Part shown: one piece after another, positions 43,079 through 51,284 of the stretch
How positions within the stretch are numbered: the stretch's first letter is position 1
Layout of the letters: each line of letters begins with the position of its first letter
Source: Tumidithrix helvetica
GTDB lineage: Bacteria > Cyanobacteriota > Cyanobacteriia > Pseudanabaenales > Pseudanabaenaceae
Assembly (NCBI RefSeq): GCF_965232925.1
Contig: NZ_CBDDRA010000020.1
Location: 1-64,000, forward strand
Direction: 5' to 3'
Length of the DNA stretch: 64,000 bases
Made by a program: the position numbers and the translations under genes
Notes under the pieces: model-generated
The model's database searches: none
What the model was told of the DNA's origin: nothing
Seen by the model: only the letters and a program-made list of their open reading frames with translations

Positions 43079-43345
43079 TTGCTCGATCGGATACTCTTCT
43101 ACTCTTTGGGAAATCGCTTCGCTTTTAGAAAAAAGGAAATTAATCCCCCTTCTTTTTTTGGGGGACTGTTTCCCTTCTGGTTAACCCTCGATCGGTATTC
43201 AAGGAAAAATCCGCGAATCCAACAAGTATTAAACCCCTTGGCAAAGCTCTTACAAGGCATGTTTGCATCGACAAATCTCCTAAAATTCAGAGCAGAGATA
43301 TCCTCTGAAATGGAACAATGGCTGCAAGCATACTGCAATCCTTAA
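43079..43345 (+). CDS. Doubtful 88-residue frame
   Basis: A TTG-started frame fills most of the 350-bp gap between the peroxiredoxin gene and msrA. Its C-terminal half (NPRIQQVLNPLAKLLQG and following) looks protein-like, but its N-terminal part overlaps a CCCCCTTC...GGGGG hairpin at 43145-43165 that could terminate the peroxiredoxin transcript, and the opposite strand is also open. Probably not a gene, or a remnant. Confidence 0.2.
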   Translation: MLDRILFYSLGNRFAFRKKEINPPSFFGGLFPFWLTLDRYSRKNPRIQQVLNPLAKLLQGMFASTNLLKFRAEISSEMEQWLQAYCNP

Positions 43346-43363
43346 TAATTTTGCGAATAGGTT

Positions 43364-44065
43364 CTATTTTTTGTATATTTCAGGGAACTGCTTTTGCAAC
43401 TGTTCTAGTTTAGGCAGATCGTGAGCAACCACATAGGGATAGTTGGGGTTATGCACAATGAAGTCTTGATGATAGTCTTCGGCAGCATAAAAACTCTGCA
43501 AAGGCACTACCTGAGTCACAATCGGTTTCGAGAAAGTCTTTTCCTTGTTGAGGCGATCGATATAGGCTTCTGCGATTTGTTTTTGCTCGGCATTCGCAAA
43601 AAATATGGCAGAACGATATTGCGTGCCGCGATCGGGTCCTTGTCGATTTAACTGCGTGGGGTCGTGTGCTACAAAAAAGTAGACCTTGAGAAGTTGTTCG
43701 TAGGAAATTTGGGATGGATCGTAGGTGATTTTCACAGACTCAGCATGTCCTGTCTGTCCAGAGCTAACAGTCTCATAATGTGCGGTATCGGCAGTTCCAC
43801 CCGAGTAGCCAGAAACGACATTCGTAACGCCTTTGAGATGCTCGAATACGGCTTCCACTCCCCAAAAACACCCCCCCGCAAATACTACCGTAACCTTTCC
43901 TTTTTCATCGGGCGTAGAGAGTGTAGTGGAACTGTTCGCTAGATTTGCTTTAGCTGATGTATCGATCGCATTTCCCTTAGAAAGAGAGCTGAGGGAAAAA
44001 GAAGCAAAAGAGATGGCTGCAACAACGCCGCAGAAGAAATAGAAATTTCGCTTTAACATATTCAT
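43364..44065 (-). CDS. msrA: Secreted peptide-methionine (S)-S-oxide reductase MsrA
   Basis: 233 residues from ATG 44065, preceded by AAGGA; a longer frame exists but has no support. An N-terminal signal/anchor (NFYFFCGVVAAISFASFSLSS) places the enzyme outside the cytoplasm. The active site is AGGCFWGVEAVFEHLKGV; HAESVKITYDPSQISYEQLL and DPTQLNRQGPDRGTQYRS complete the family signature. It repairs oxidised methionine in periplasmic or thylakoid-lumen proteins. It is divergent from the helix-turn-helix/acetate-kinase fusion. Confidence 0.93.
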   Translation of the reverse strand: MNMLKRNFYFFCGVVAAISFASFSLSSLSKGNAIDTSAKANLANSSTTLSTPDEKGKVTVVFAGGCFWGVEAVFEHLKGVTNVVSGYSGGTADTAHYETVSSGQTGHAESVKITYDPSQISYEQLLKVYFFVAHDPTQLNRQGPDRGTQYRSAIFFANAEQKQIAEAYIDRLNKEKTFSKPIVTQVVPLQSFYAAEDYHQDFIVHNPNYPYVVAHDLPKLEQLQKQFPEIYKK

Positions 44066-44286
44066 CGTTCCTTGATTCAAATCATCTAATCCATAGTACG
44101 AATTGCGATCGCGATCGGATGGATTCTTAAACCTTACTTTTTCCGTTAAGCATGAATTTGAGCAAGAAGCTAACCATGACAAAAGCTGCTTAAATTCGAG
44201 CGCGTCAGAGAACTTGAATCCCAATCATCAATCTCTGATTGGGCGATCGCGCTAAAGGTTTGCAGAGCTAGATTTACTTTGATTTC

Positions 44287-44363
44287 AAAATCATACATTT
44301 GATTTTGAAATCAATCATTTTCCCTTGAAATCACACATTTAATCAGAGGAAATGTGTGATTTT
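44287..44363 (+). promoter_or_regulatory. Three 20-bp-phased iterons plus one inverted copy
   Basis: (A/G)AAATCANNCATTT occurs at 44287-44300, 44307-44320 and 44327-44340, exactly 20 bp apart, and an inverted copy (AAATGTGTGATTTT) is at 44350-44363. The same bases form two hairpins: TTGATTTCAAAATCA/TGATTTTGAAATCAA (44279-44314) and AAATCACACATTT/AAATGTGTGATTT (44328-44362). Two-turn phasing suggests cooperative binding by a dimer. It lies between msrA and the fusion gene at 44464 and may be the fusion protein's own operator. Confidence 0.75.
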
Positions 44364-44463
44364 ATTAAGCGTTTGATTTTATTACAAATATTTATGTTAG
44401 GATACTTTACCTTTGGTTACCATTGCTATGTGCTACTAAATTATCTATCAGGAGTGTTTTGCT

Positions 44464-45423
44464 ATCTCTAAGCGATCTCTAAAAGCATCAGCATCAGGAA
44501 TCAAAGAAGCCAAGGAACGGTTTAATAGAAAAGGCTGGACTCAAGAATATCTTGCGATTGAAGTAGGACTCAAAACACGGCAACCGATTTACCGTTTTTT
44601 TACAGGGAAGCCAATTGAGCGGTTTACATTTTTTGAGATTTGCGAGAGGCTCGATCTGGATTGGCGAGAGATTGTTCCCAAGTCACTCGTAGACACGGTC
44701 GATCCTACGACCAAAGGGCTTAACAAGGCTTCTCATACCTCTAATCTTGCTACGATTTCTTCAATATCCAGTTCTTCTGTAGAAGTTGAGAAACCGCATT
44801 ATGGACTGAATGAGAGTATCCACCAATATTGTGCCGAACGGGCTGCTGAAATCTTAGAACAAAACCTTAAAGAACTGCGACTGATTACCTGTAATTTAGA
44901 CGGTGGCTGTTCTCTTGCCGCTATTCATAATGGTCAAATTATTGATACCGCTACGGGATTCACTCCTCTAGAAGGTTTGATGATTGATTATAGTTCTGGC
45001 TCAATTGACCCCAATGTTTTAAATGAGATGATGCGAGAGGACAGAGACAATTCCTCAGATGGAGAAGTAGATAAAAAACCGAGTCTAGTTAGCACTTCTG
45101 GTGCATCGATAGAGTTGCAATCAGTAGGCTCAGCAATTGATACAGATAATTCTAGAGCAAAACAGGCGTTGGATATTTACCTTCATCGTTTGCGGTCATG
45201 CCTCGGTTCCATGCTTATGAGTTTAGGAGGCATGGATGCGATCGTGTTTACCTCTGAATTAAGTGAAAATTCGGAGATTATCCGCGAACTTGTTTGTCAG
45301 TCCTTATCATTTCTAGGATTAAAGCTTGACTTAAAACAAAATCAAAACGATCCTGTAGATTCAGATATTGCCACCACTACTTCCAAAGTAAGAGTATTAG
45401 TGGTTAATATCCAAAAAACTTAA
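44464..45423 (+). CDS. Helix-turn-helix protein fused to C-terminal half of acetate kinase (pseudo-kinase)
   Basis: 319 codons with an apparent ATC start at 44464. AGGAG at 44450-44454 is nine bases upstream; an in-frame TAA is at 44437 and no ATG, GTG or TTG occurs before 44977. Residues 10-71 (GIKEAKERFNRKGWTQEYLA, TRQPIYRFFTGKPIERFTF) match the small HTH found at the head of cyanobacterial NACHT proteins. After a polar linker, 110-316 align with AckA: YCAERAAEILEQ, LITCNLDGGCSLAAIHNG, GFTPLEGLMIDYSSGSIDP, RAKQALDIYLHRLRS, GGMDAIVFTSELSENS, KVRVLVV. The AckA N-terminal half is absent, HLGNG is NLDGG, TRSGD is SSGS and HGTSH is NESIH, so kinase activity is not expected. Likely a DNA-binding sensor. 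Confidence 0.8.
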   Translation: MSKRSLKASASGIKEAKERFNRKGWTQEYLAIEVGLKTRQPIYRFFTGKPIERFTFFEICERLDLDWREIVPKSLVDTVDPTTKGLNKASHTSNLATISSISSSSVEVEKPHYGLNESIHQYCAERAAEILEQNLKELRLITCNLDGGCSLAAIHNGQIIDTATGFTPLEGLMIDYSSGSIDPNVLNEMMREDRDNSSDGEVDKKPSLVSTSGASIELQSVGSAIDTDNSRAKQALDIYLHRLRSCLGSMLMSLGGMDAIVFTSELSENSEIIRELVCQSLSFLGLKLDLKQNQNDPVDSDIATTTSKVRVLVVNIQKT

Positions 45424-45528
45424 GCGATCGCACTAAAGAATATCTGCATGACCACCTAAAAACACAACGAAATCCCCGCTACACAGGGGCTTTGAAAAAC
45501 TGCGGCGTGTTTTTTTAAAAAATCGTCT

Positions 45529-47934
45529 TTAGATGGGCGATCGCGTATCTTGCTGATCTTTGAGTGTCTGAATTTCATTCTCAGGCGTCCACTGAATTGC
45601 TCCATCTTTGCCCGTCCAGTAGAGTCGAATTTTGACGCCATAAATTTGATTGACGGTCTCATCGACAACGCTATTTGCGGAAGCGATCGCCACCGTTGGT
45701 CTAATCGCTTGCAAAATTTCTGGCATTAACTTACCGCCACTCCAAAGCAAAATTGTCGATTTGAGATTTGGTAAAATCTTCCTTCGTTCTGCGGCGAGTT
45801 GCTGCATTTTAGGATCGGGATCGATGTCTTGGGGCTTACGGGTATCTGGTTTGCTGTAATCAACCAAAAGTTGTTGTGCCTTTAGATCGGTATCGCCAAA
45901 CAAAAGCCAACTCGTATCTTGGGCAACAAGGCGCAAAATCGGAGGGGATGAGTTCACCGCTTCTAATTTTAGGTTGGGAGCAAATTCTACACTCTCTCCC
46001 TGCTGCAATCTTTTGATATTGGTATTCGAACTAGCTAGGGCTTCAATCAGGTCTTTGTAGGGTTTGGAGTATACATCTACGCCCGCATCGCGGAACTGCT
46101 TGATGGGTATCGAGTTGTCTAAAAGCGTTTTCCACCCTTCGCTAAATTCAGTCTGCGGATCGGTGGCGATCGCCCAATCAATTTGATTGATGCCTGACTT
46201 TTGCAGCATCGGTAGCAAAGTAAATGTGGCAACTTGACGATTGCCACTATTGATCAAAATTGTCTGTCCTTGGTTTTGAATTAGCATCACAGGCACTTCA
46301 CCCACAGACAAAATTGTGACCTGAAACTGCATAGAGCGAGCAATGCCATTCGGAATAAAGATCAAGATCAATGTTAGAACTACGCCCAGAAGCCAGCGTT
46401 TGCTCAACCAAGGAACCAGCCAAATCATCACAATCAAGCCATAGCCAACCAGCAATTGCCATAGAGAAATCGTGCCCACATTCGTCGCTGCCCCTGGTAA
46501 TGTATTCGTCCATTTGGCGATCGCGATCGTGAAGTGTAGAGGAGGAATCATGAACCAACTAATTGCCGCCCCAAAGGGAATAAAGAGCGCACCCAAAATC
46601 CCGCTAATCATGCCGCCAATTGTGGCGAAAGAAACGAGAGGAGTGGTCAATAGGTTGGCTAAAACGCTATAGGGACTAATTTTGCCAAAGTTATAAAGTT
46701 GCAAGGGCAATGTCCAAATATAGGCAGCGATCGGCACTGCCACCGCAGCTGCAACCAGAGGAGGTAACCACTCTAGGCGTTTGGTAATCGGCTCCACGGT
46801 TGCAACCAAACCCAAAGTGGCTAGAAAACTAAACTGAAATCCTAAATCCCAGATCCAGAGCGGTTGATACAAGAGCAAAATTACTGCCGCGATCGCCAGC
46901 CCCACAATCGGACGACTGCGCCGTTGGGTGAGAATGCCGACTAAACTACCAAACCCCATCACCACTGCCCGCAGCACCGAGGGACTAGCACCAGTAATCA
47001 GCGCATAGGCTAGTAAACAAATACAACCTTGAATGAATTGCTGCTTTGGCGAGCGATCGCGACTTAACAGCAACACAGCCCCTAGCAGGAGCGACACTTG
47101 AAAACCCGATGCTGCCAGAACTGCCGCCAACCCAGCTTGAATGAATGTATCTTTGAGGTCGGTAGGCAAATCGACCGCACGATTGCCTAAAACTAGAGAG
47201 CTAAGTAGCGCCCCCTGTGGCATTCCTGCGCCTGTGACATGGGCGCGTACCATGCGACTCTTGATCCACCACTCGCCCCAAGCAGAAGCCCGATCTTTTA
47301 TGACCAACATGCGCCCACTCAGTCCTGCAAAGACTCCTTGGCGTTTGAGATAGTTTTTAAAGTCAAAATCGGTAGGATTATTTGCCCCACTTGGCAAGTA
47401 CAGTCTGCCCGTTATTTCTACCGATTGCCCCACTCTCAGCCCCGTTGCTTGAATCAATGCCACCGTGACATACAGGTTGCCAGAAGCCTGTTCAAACTTA
47501 GGTTCTACTTTTGGTTTGGGTTTTATCTCATTTTGCGTGTTGCCAAAGACCTGCTGCGGTTCAGAGGTATCAACCTGCTGATTTATGCCTTGCACTTCTA
47601 AAATCAAACGGGCGCGATCGCTACGGGTCAGGCTAGGAGGTTCTAGCAGTTTTCCCTGTACAGCCACATTAGAGGCAGGTGCAAATTTTGAAATGTCATC
47701 TGATTGAGGTTGGGGCGTGCGAAATTGGACGTAAAAGCTAGCAAAACCCGCGATCGCAGCAGCAACCAGCCAAACCCAACGCTTCGGGGCTTTGCGCCAA
47801 ATTAGTGGCATCACGATCGCAATCGCAAACCCCACGCCTAATACCATAGCCCCACCTAACCACCCAGACAAAACACTGGTATAGGCTCCACCGATAAAGG
47901 CCAAACAGAAAATTAGGCAGATCAGTACATTCAT
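45529..47934 (-). CDS. comEC: DNA uptake channel ComEC/Rec2
   Basis: 801 residues: N-terminal helices and OB-like segment (DUF4131), the ComEC membrane core with LSSLVLGNRAVDLPTDLKDTF, AASGFQVSLLLGAVLLL, ITGASPSVLRAVVMG, and a C-terminal metallo-beta-lactamase-like domain. In that last domain the metal motif HxHxDH is missing: the corresponding stretch reads ATDPQTEFSEGW. Transport of DNA through the inner membrane should be intact, but nuclease function is not expected. Confidence 0.92.
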   Translation of the reverse strand: MNVLICLIFCLAFIGGAYTSVLSGWLGGAMVLGVGFAIAIVMPLIWRKAPKRWVWLVAAAIAGFASFYVQFRTPQPQSDDISKFAPASNVAVQGKLLEPPSLTRSDRARLILEVQGINQQVDTSEPQQVFGNTQNEIKPKPKVEPKFEQASGNLYVTVALIQATGLRVGQSVEITGRLYLPSGANNPTDFDFKNYLKRQGVFAGLSGRMLVIKDRASAWGEWWIKSRMVRAHVTGAGMPQGALLSSLVLGNRAVDLPTDLKDTFIQAGLAAVLAASGFQVSLLLGAVLLLSRDRSPKQQFIQGCICLLAYALITGASPSVLRAVVMGFGSLVGILTQRRSRPIVGLAIAAVILLLYQPLWIWDLGFQFSFLATLGLVATVEPITKRLEWLPPLVAAAVAVPIAAYIWTLPLQLYNFGKISPYSVLANLLTTPLVSFATIGGMISGILGALFIPFGAAISWFMIPPLHFTIAIAKWTNTLPGAATNVGTISLWQLLVGYGLIVMIWLVPWLSKRWLLGVVLTLILIFIPNGIARSMQFQVTILSVGEVPVMLIQNQGQTILINSGNRQVATFTLLPMLQKSGINQIDWAIATDPQTEFSEGWKTLLDNSIPIKQFRDAGVDVYSKPYKDLIEALASSNTNIKRLQQGESVEFAPNLKLEAVNSSPPILRLVAQDTSWLLFGDTDLKAQQLLVDYSKPDTRKPQDIDPDPKMQQLAAERRKILPNLKSTILLWSGGKLMPEILQAIRPTVAIASANSVVDETVNQIYGVKIRLYWTGKDGAIQWTPENEIQTLKDQQDTRSPI

Positions 47935-47994
47935 TCAAACACGCATTCAAACAGGGAAATTTCAGGCAATAGATACTTAGCTTTTTACGGTTGA

Positions 47995-48276
47995 CTAAAA
48001 CAGCCCATCGGGGGGCATATCATCACTGCCTATGGTGCGATCGGAAAATTCAGAAGGGGGGCGATCGCTGCTCCACGCCCACCAAACAGCATCGCATTCA
48101 CAGGCATAAAATTCTTGCCATTTGCGACGGTGATTTTCTGTGTAAACAGGCGATCGGCGATTGATCCATACAGATTTGGCTTGGCTTGGTAACCGACCGC
48201 AACGGGGACAGCAGAAATTTTGGGCGTGCGTTGCCTTTTGCGTCCAGTCAGGTGAAATTGGCTCAAAAGCATCCAT
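47995..48276 (-). CDS. Conserved cyanobacterial zinc-ribbon-like protein
   Basis: 93 residues. FCCPRCGRLPSQA and the later ACECDAVWWAWSSDRPP give two cysteine pairs for a possible zinc site, around the conserved VWINRRSPVYTENHRRKWQEF. I recall close relatives throughout cyanobacteria without a known role. It starts 11 bp upstream of the CNT gene's end region and precedes comEC on the same strand. Confidence 0.72.
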   Translation of the reverse strand: MDAFEPISPDWTQKATHAQNFCCPRCGRLPSQAKSVWINRRSPVYTENHRRKWQEFYACECDAVWWAWSSDRPPSEFSDRTIGSDDMPPDGLF

Positions 48277-48287
48277 AAATCATTACT

Positions 48288-50033
48288 CTAAAGTTTTGGG
48301 GATGGCAAGGGTTTTGAAGATGGGCTAACTATGACATTGGGTGAGGTAGTAGGCTTTCCTGTGGAAGTAGTAGGCTTTGGCGAAGGTGTAGCGCTGGGAG
48401 ATGCCGTAGAGACATTCGTCGGTTTGCTAGTGGGTGTACTAGTAGGCGTACTTGTAGCAGTACCTGTGGGACTGAGACGAGGGGAAGGGGTAGAAGTTGG
48501 CACAACTTGTTGTGGCTTTTTCCCCATAATACTGGGGTTGCCATCATCAAACACTCCCGCCACTGAGGCAATCATCATCGTTGCCAGTGTACCGACAAAC
48601 AGGGCTTTCCACCCCAACTCTGAGATGTCTTGGCGGCGCGAGGGAATCAATGCGATCGTGCCACCCACGAAAATGCCTACAGAGGCAAGGTGGGCAAACC
48701 CTGAGAGGGCATAGCTAACAATTAAAACAGTACGCGGAGTTAGCTCGCCTGCGAGGCTGGCTCTTCCCAGTTCTTGATAGGGGGGAATGGCTGTCTCTAG
48801 CAACCTGCGTCCAATAATTACCGAAGCTTTCCAAGACTCATCGGGAATGCCCTGCAAGAGTTTACCAAGATCGACCGCTACGCCCGTCAAAAGTGTAAGG
48901 GGATAAAACAAAAAACCCAGAATATTTGCCAGCGTGACCACCTTAAATATCTCTCCAATATTCAAGAAGCTAATCGTCCCCAAAAAGGCAAAAAACTGAT
49001 TGAGTAAGTAGACTAAACCCACGATCAAAATCAACACAGCGGCGATCGAGACAGACATCTTGACCCCATCTAAAGCTCCTAAAATGGCAGCATCGAGGGG
49101 ACTAACCCGTTGCATCACTTCACTGCCAACGGTTTCTAATTGGGGTTCATCTTGGGAATGCTCATTGGGATACTCATTGGCACTTTCGTCTGTTTCACTT
49201 GCTTCAACCGCATTGCGATCGCTCGATCCTCTAGGTCTAGAAGGCTCCTTTGGCAGTCCACCCATGGTTACGGGCACTTCTGTCTCTGGTACTAAAATTT
49301 TGGACAGTACAAAACAAGCGGGGATCGCCATGATCGAGGCAGAGACAAGGTGTCCCAAAATATTAGGGAATGTTGCTTTGAGCGCATTTACATAAATCGC
49401 CAATACCGATGAAGCTGCCGTGCCAAAGCAGCAAGCTAAGATCGCGCAGAGTTCGCTGCGAGTCATCTTGGGCAGATAGGGCTTCACCACGATCGCTGCC
49501 TCAATGCCCACAAAGATATTAGCAGAACCGCTTAAAGCTTCTGCCCCACTCAGGCGCATGGTGCGTTCAAAAATCCAACCAAAGAAATTGACGATTACCT
49601 TAATTACGCCAATATTCTCTAAAAGCGCCATCAAGCCTGAGAAGAAAATTACTGCTGGAAAGGTATTTAAAGCAAAAATCGTGGTAATCCTGACAGCGCA
49701 GAGTCCCTCGGCTACCTGTCCCAGACCTACAGGGGGAACAGCGCAGGCATTTGCGCTTCTAGGTAGCGGTGCGATCATATAAGAGTTTCTGCCAAAGATA
49801 AACCTCGCCCCCTCCTCAGCAGCATCAAATACGACATTTAACAGGTTGCTGAATGCCTCTAGGGCAGCTTTTGTAGGCTCAAACTGAAATACCATAAAAC
49901 CTAAGATTAGCTGTAAGCCAATCCCCCAAGCGATCACGCGCCAAGGAACGATACGGCGATCTTCAGAAAAGAGCCAAGCGATCGCGCAGAGACCGAAAAT
50001 GCCAAAAAAAGAAATTACGTTAAGGTAGCTCAT
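48288..50033 (-). CDS. Concentrative nucleoside transporter (NupC/CNT family)
   Basis: 581 residues. The CNT core is clear: VFQFEPTKAALEAFSNLLNVVF, FSGLMALLENIGVIK, MRLSGAEALSGSANIFVGIEAAIVVKPY, MTRSELCAILACCFGTAASSVLAIYVNAL, and LSGFAHLASVGIFVGG, given in family order. A charged insertion (about 270-310) separates the halves. The last 80 residues are a repetitive S/T/P tail (STPTSTPTSKPT...) after the final helix, odd for this family and possibly glycosylated or extracytoplasmic. Confidence 0.88.
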   Translation of the reverse strand: MSYLNVISFFGIFGLCAIAWLFSEDRRIVPWRVIAWGIGLQLILGFMVFQFEPTKAALEAFSNLLNVVFDAAEEGARFIFGRNSYMIAPLPRSANACAVPPVGLGQVAEGLCAVRITTIFALNTFPAVIFFSGLMALLENIGVIKVIVNFFGWIFERTMRLSGAEALSGSANIFVGIEAAIVVKPYLPKMTRSELCAILACCFGTAASSVLAIYVNALKATFPNILGHLVSASIMAIPACFVLSKILVPETEVPVTMGGLPKEPSRPRGSSDRNAVEASETDESANEYPNEHSQDEPQLETVGSEVMQRVSPLDAAILGALDGVKMSVSIAAVLILIVGLVYLLNQFFAFLGTISFLNIGEIFKVVTLANILGFLFYPLTLLTGVAVDLGKLLQGIPDESWKASVIIGRRLLETAIPPYQELGRASLAGELTPRTVLIVSYALSGFAHLASVGIFVGGTIALIPSRRQDISELGWKALFVGTLATMMIASVAGVFDDGNPSIMGKKPQQVVPTSTPSPRLSPTGTATSTPTSTPTSKPTNVSTASPSATPSPKPTTSTGKPTTSPNVIVSPSSKPLPSPKL

Positions 50034-50235
50034 CTAAACTTAATTTTGTCTAAATTAGGGGGGATCGGGTAGTTTTAGAATTACCGAGGTGAAATCTATA
50101 AATCTAGGTGTTAGGATATTAATCTCCTTGTTTTTGAATTCGTCAACAACTTTTAACGATTTTCTCGTTATTAATCGCAATAGACCTAATTCATTTCATG
50201 GCAAGCTCCACAACAACAAACTTAAGAGGTAATCT

Positions 50236-50523
50236 GTGGCAAATATTAAATCTGCAATTAAGCGCATTCAAATCAGCGAGCGTAACCGCTTGCATAATAA
50301 AGCATACAAGTCTGCCGTCAAGACATTAATGAAGAAGTATTTTGACGCGGTAGAAACCTATCAAGCTAGTCCTAGTCCTGAAGCCTTAGAAGATGTCAAT
50401 CTTAAAATGTCCTTAGCCTATAGCAAGATTGACAAGGCAGTAAAGCGTGGCGTATTACATGGCAATACTGGAGCCAGACGTAAATCTCGGATTGCAAACG
50501 CGATTAAAGCAATCGCAACCTAA
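50236..50523 (+). CDS. rpsT: 30S ribosomal protein S20
   Basis: 95 residues, basic. MANIKSAIKRIQISERNRLHNK is the standard N-terminus (shown in part) and HGNTGARRKSRIA the C-terminal RNA-binding segment. The start codon is GTG, preceded by AAGAGGT. Confidence 0.96.
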   Translation: MANIKSAIKRIQISERNRLHNKAYKSAVKTLMKKYFDAVETYQASPSPEALEDVNLKMSLAYSKIDKAVKRGVLHGNTGARRKSRIANAIKAIAT

Positions 50524-50682
50524 GCGATCGCTTGTTGCGAATCTCCCCGTATCCTTTCTGTTTAACCAATCCTTAACGACTCAGCTATCCCATAGTGAAA
50601 AAATTCTGATAGAGTTTAATTGGATGCCAGTCGTATATTTCAATATCTGCCAACTTAGTCATAGTCATATATGGAGTCAGGT

Positions 50683-50922
50683 ATGACAGAGCAAACGGGG
50701 AAAGAAGAATTTTTAAATCCTAGGGCGCGGTTTCAAGGAGAATTTTCCTTGGAAAATCTAGCTTTTGATGCCAATCTTCAAGAGTTTGCCAATCGCATCA
50801 CCATTATTTGCGCCCTAGAAAATGGTGGCAAAATTTCTCCGCAGGATGCGTACAAGCAAATTAAACAGCTCTGGGCGGATCTCAAAAAGTCCAAAAAGAG
50901 TCTGCTTGATTCGGGATCTTAA
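50683..50922 (+). CDS. Small conserved cyanobacterial protein
   Basis: 79 residues from ATG 50683, which has GGAG seven bases upstream; an ATG at 50671 is possible. FLNPRARFQGEFSLENLAFD and IICALENGGKISPQDAYKQI look like a small cyanobacterial family often mislabelled as isopropylmalate synthase; its true function is unknown. Follows rpsT. Confidence 0.72.
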   Translation: MTEQTGKEEFLNPRARFQGEFSLENLAFDANLQEFANRITIICALENGGKISPQDAYKQIKQLWADLKKSKKSLLDSGS

Positions 50923-51284
50923 GGGCGACACCCCAAATAATTACCTAGCGATCGCTGCTTAGCTGGAGATCGCCGTTTCGTCATCTTAACTTTTGTGATT
51001 TATCACCTCAGGTATAAATTCGTACAAACTTGTTTACAATCTTTAACATTGTCCTATAATTAGAAACATCTGCTTTTGCTTGTAGTTCTAACTTTTCGGC
51101 GGAATTTCTAAACAAGCCTCCCATTGAATTTGTAACCAATGGTTCTGAAAAACCTTAGAGATAGGGCTGGTGAAGCGAAGCAGTATCCCTGGTTATCATC
51201 TTTTAGAATTGATTTCTGCTCATATGAGCCTAGGTGGACGGGGAATAGCAGAAACAACAGCACATCATTTAGTTTGGAGCATTC
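50923..51284. other. 362-bp leader of the DEAD-box helicase gene
   Basis: It holds GCGATC...GATCGC (about 50949-50974), a possible terminator stem for the upstream small gene, then AT-rich sequence. No gene is convincing. A long untranslated leader would fit the cold and redox control known for cyanobacterial CrhR-type helicase genes, but no specific element is recognised. Confidence 0.35.

Noticed and set aside
43099..43338. Minus-strand frame of 79 codons opposite the doubtful 43079 frame
   Set aside because: No ribosome binding site, no recognisable composition, and it covers a terminator-like hairpin.
47995..48276. Second overlapping minus-strand frame (48030-48272)
   Set aside because: The other frame has conserved cysteine pairs and the conserved INRRSPVYTE segment; this one is a shadow.
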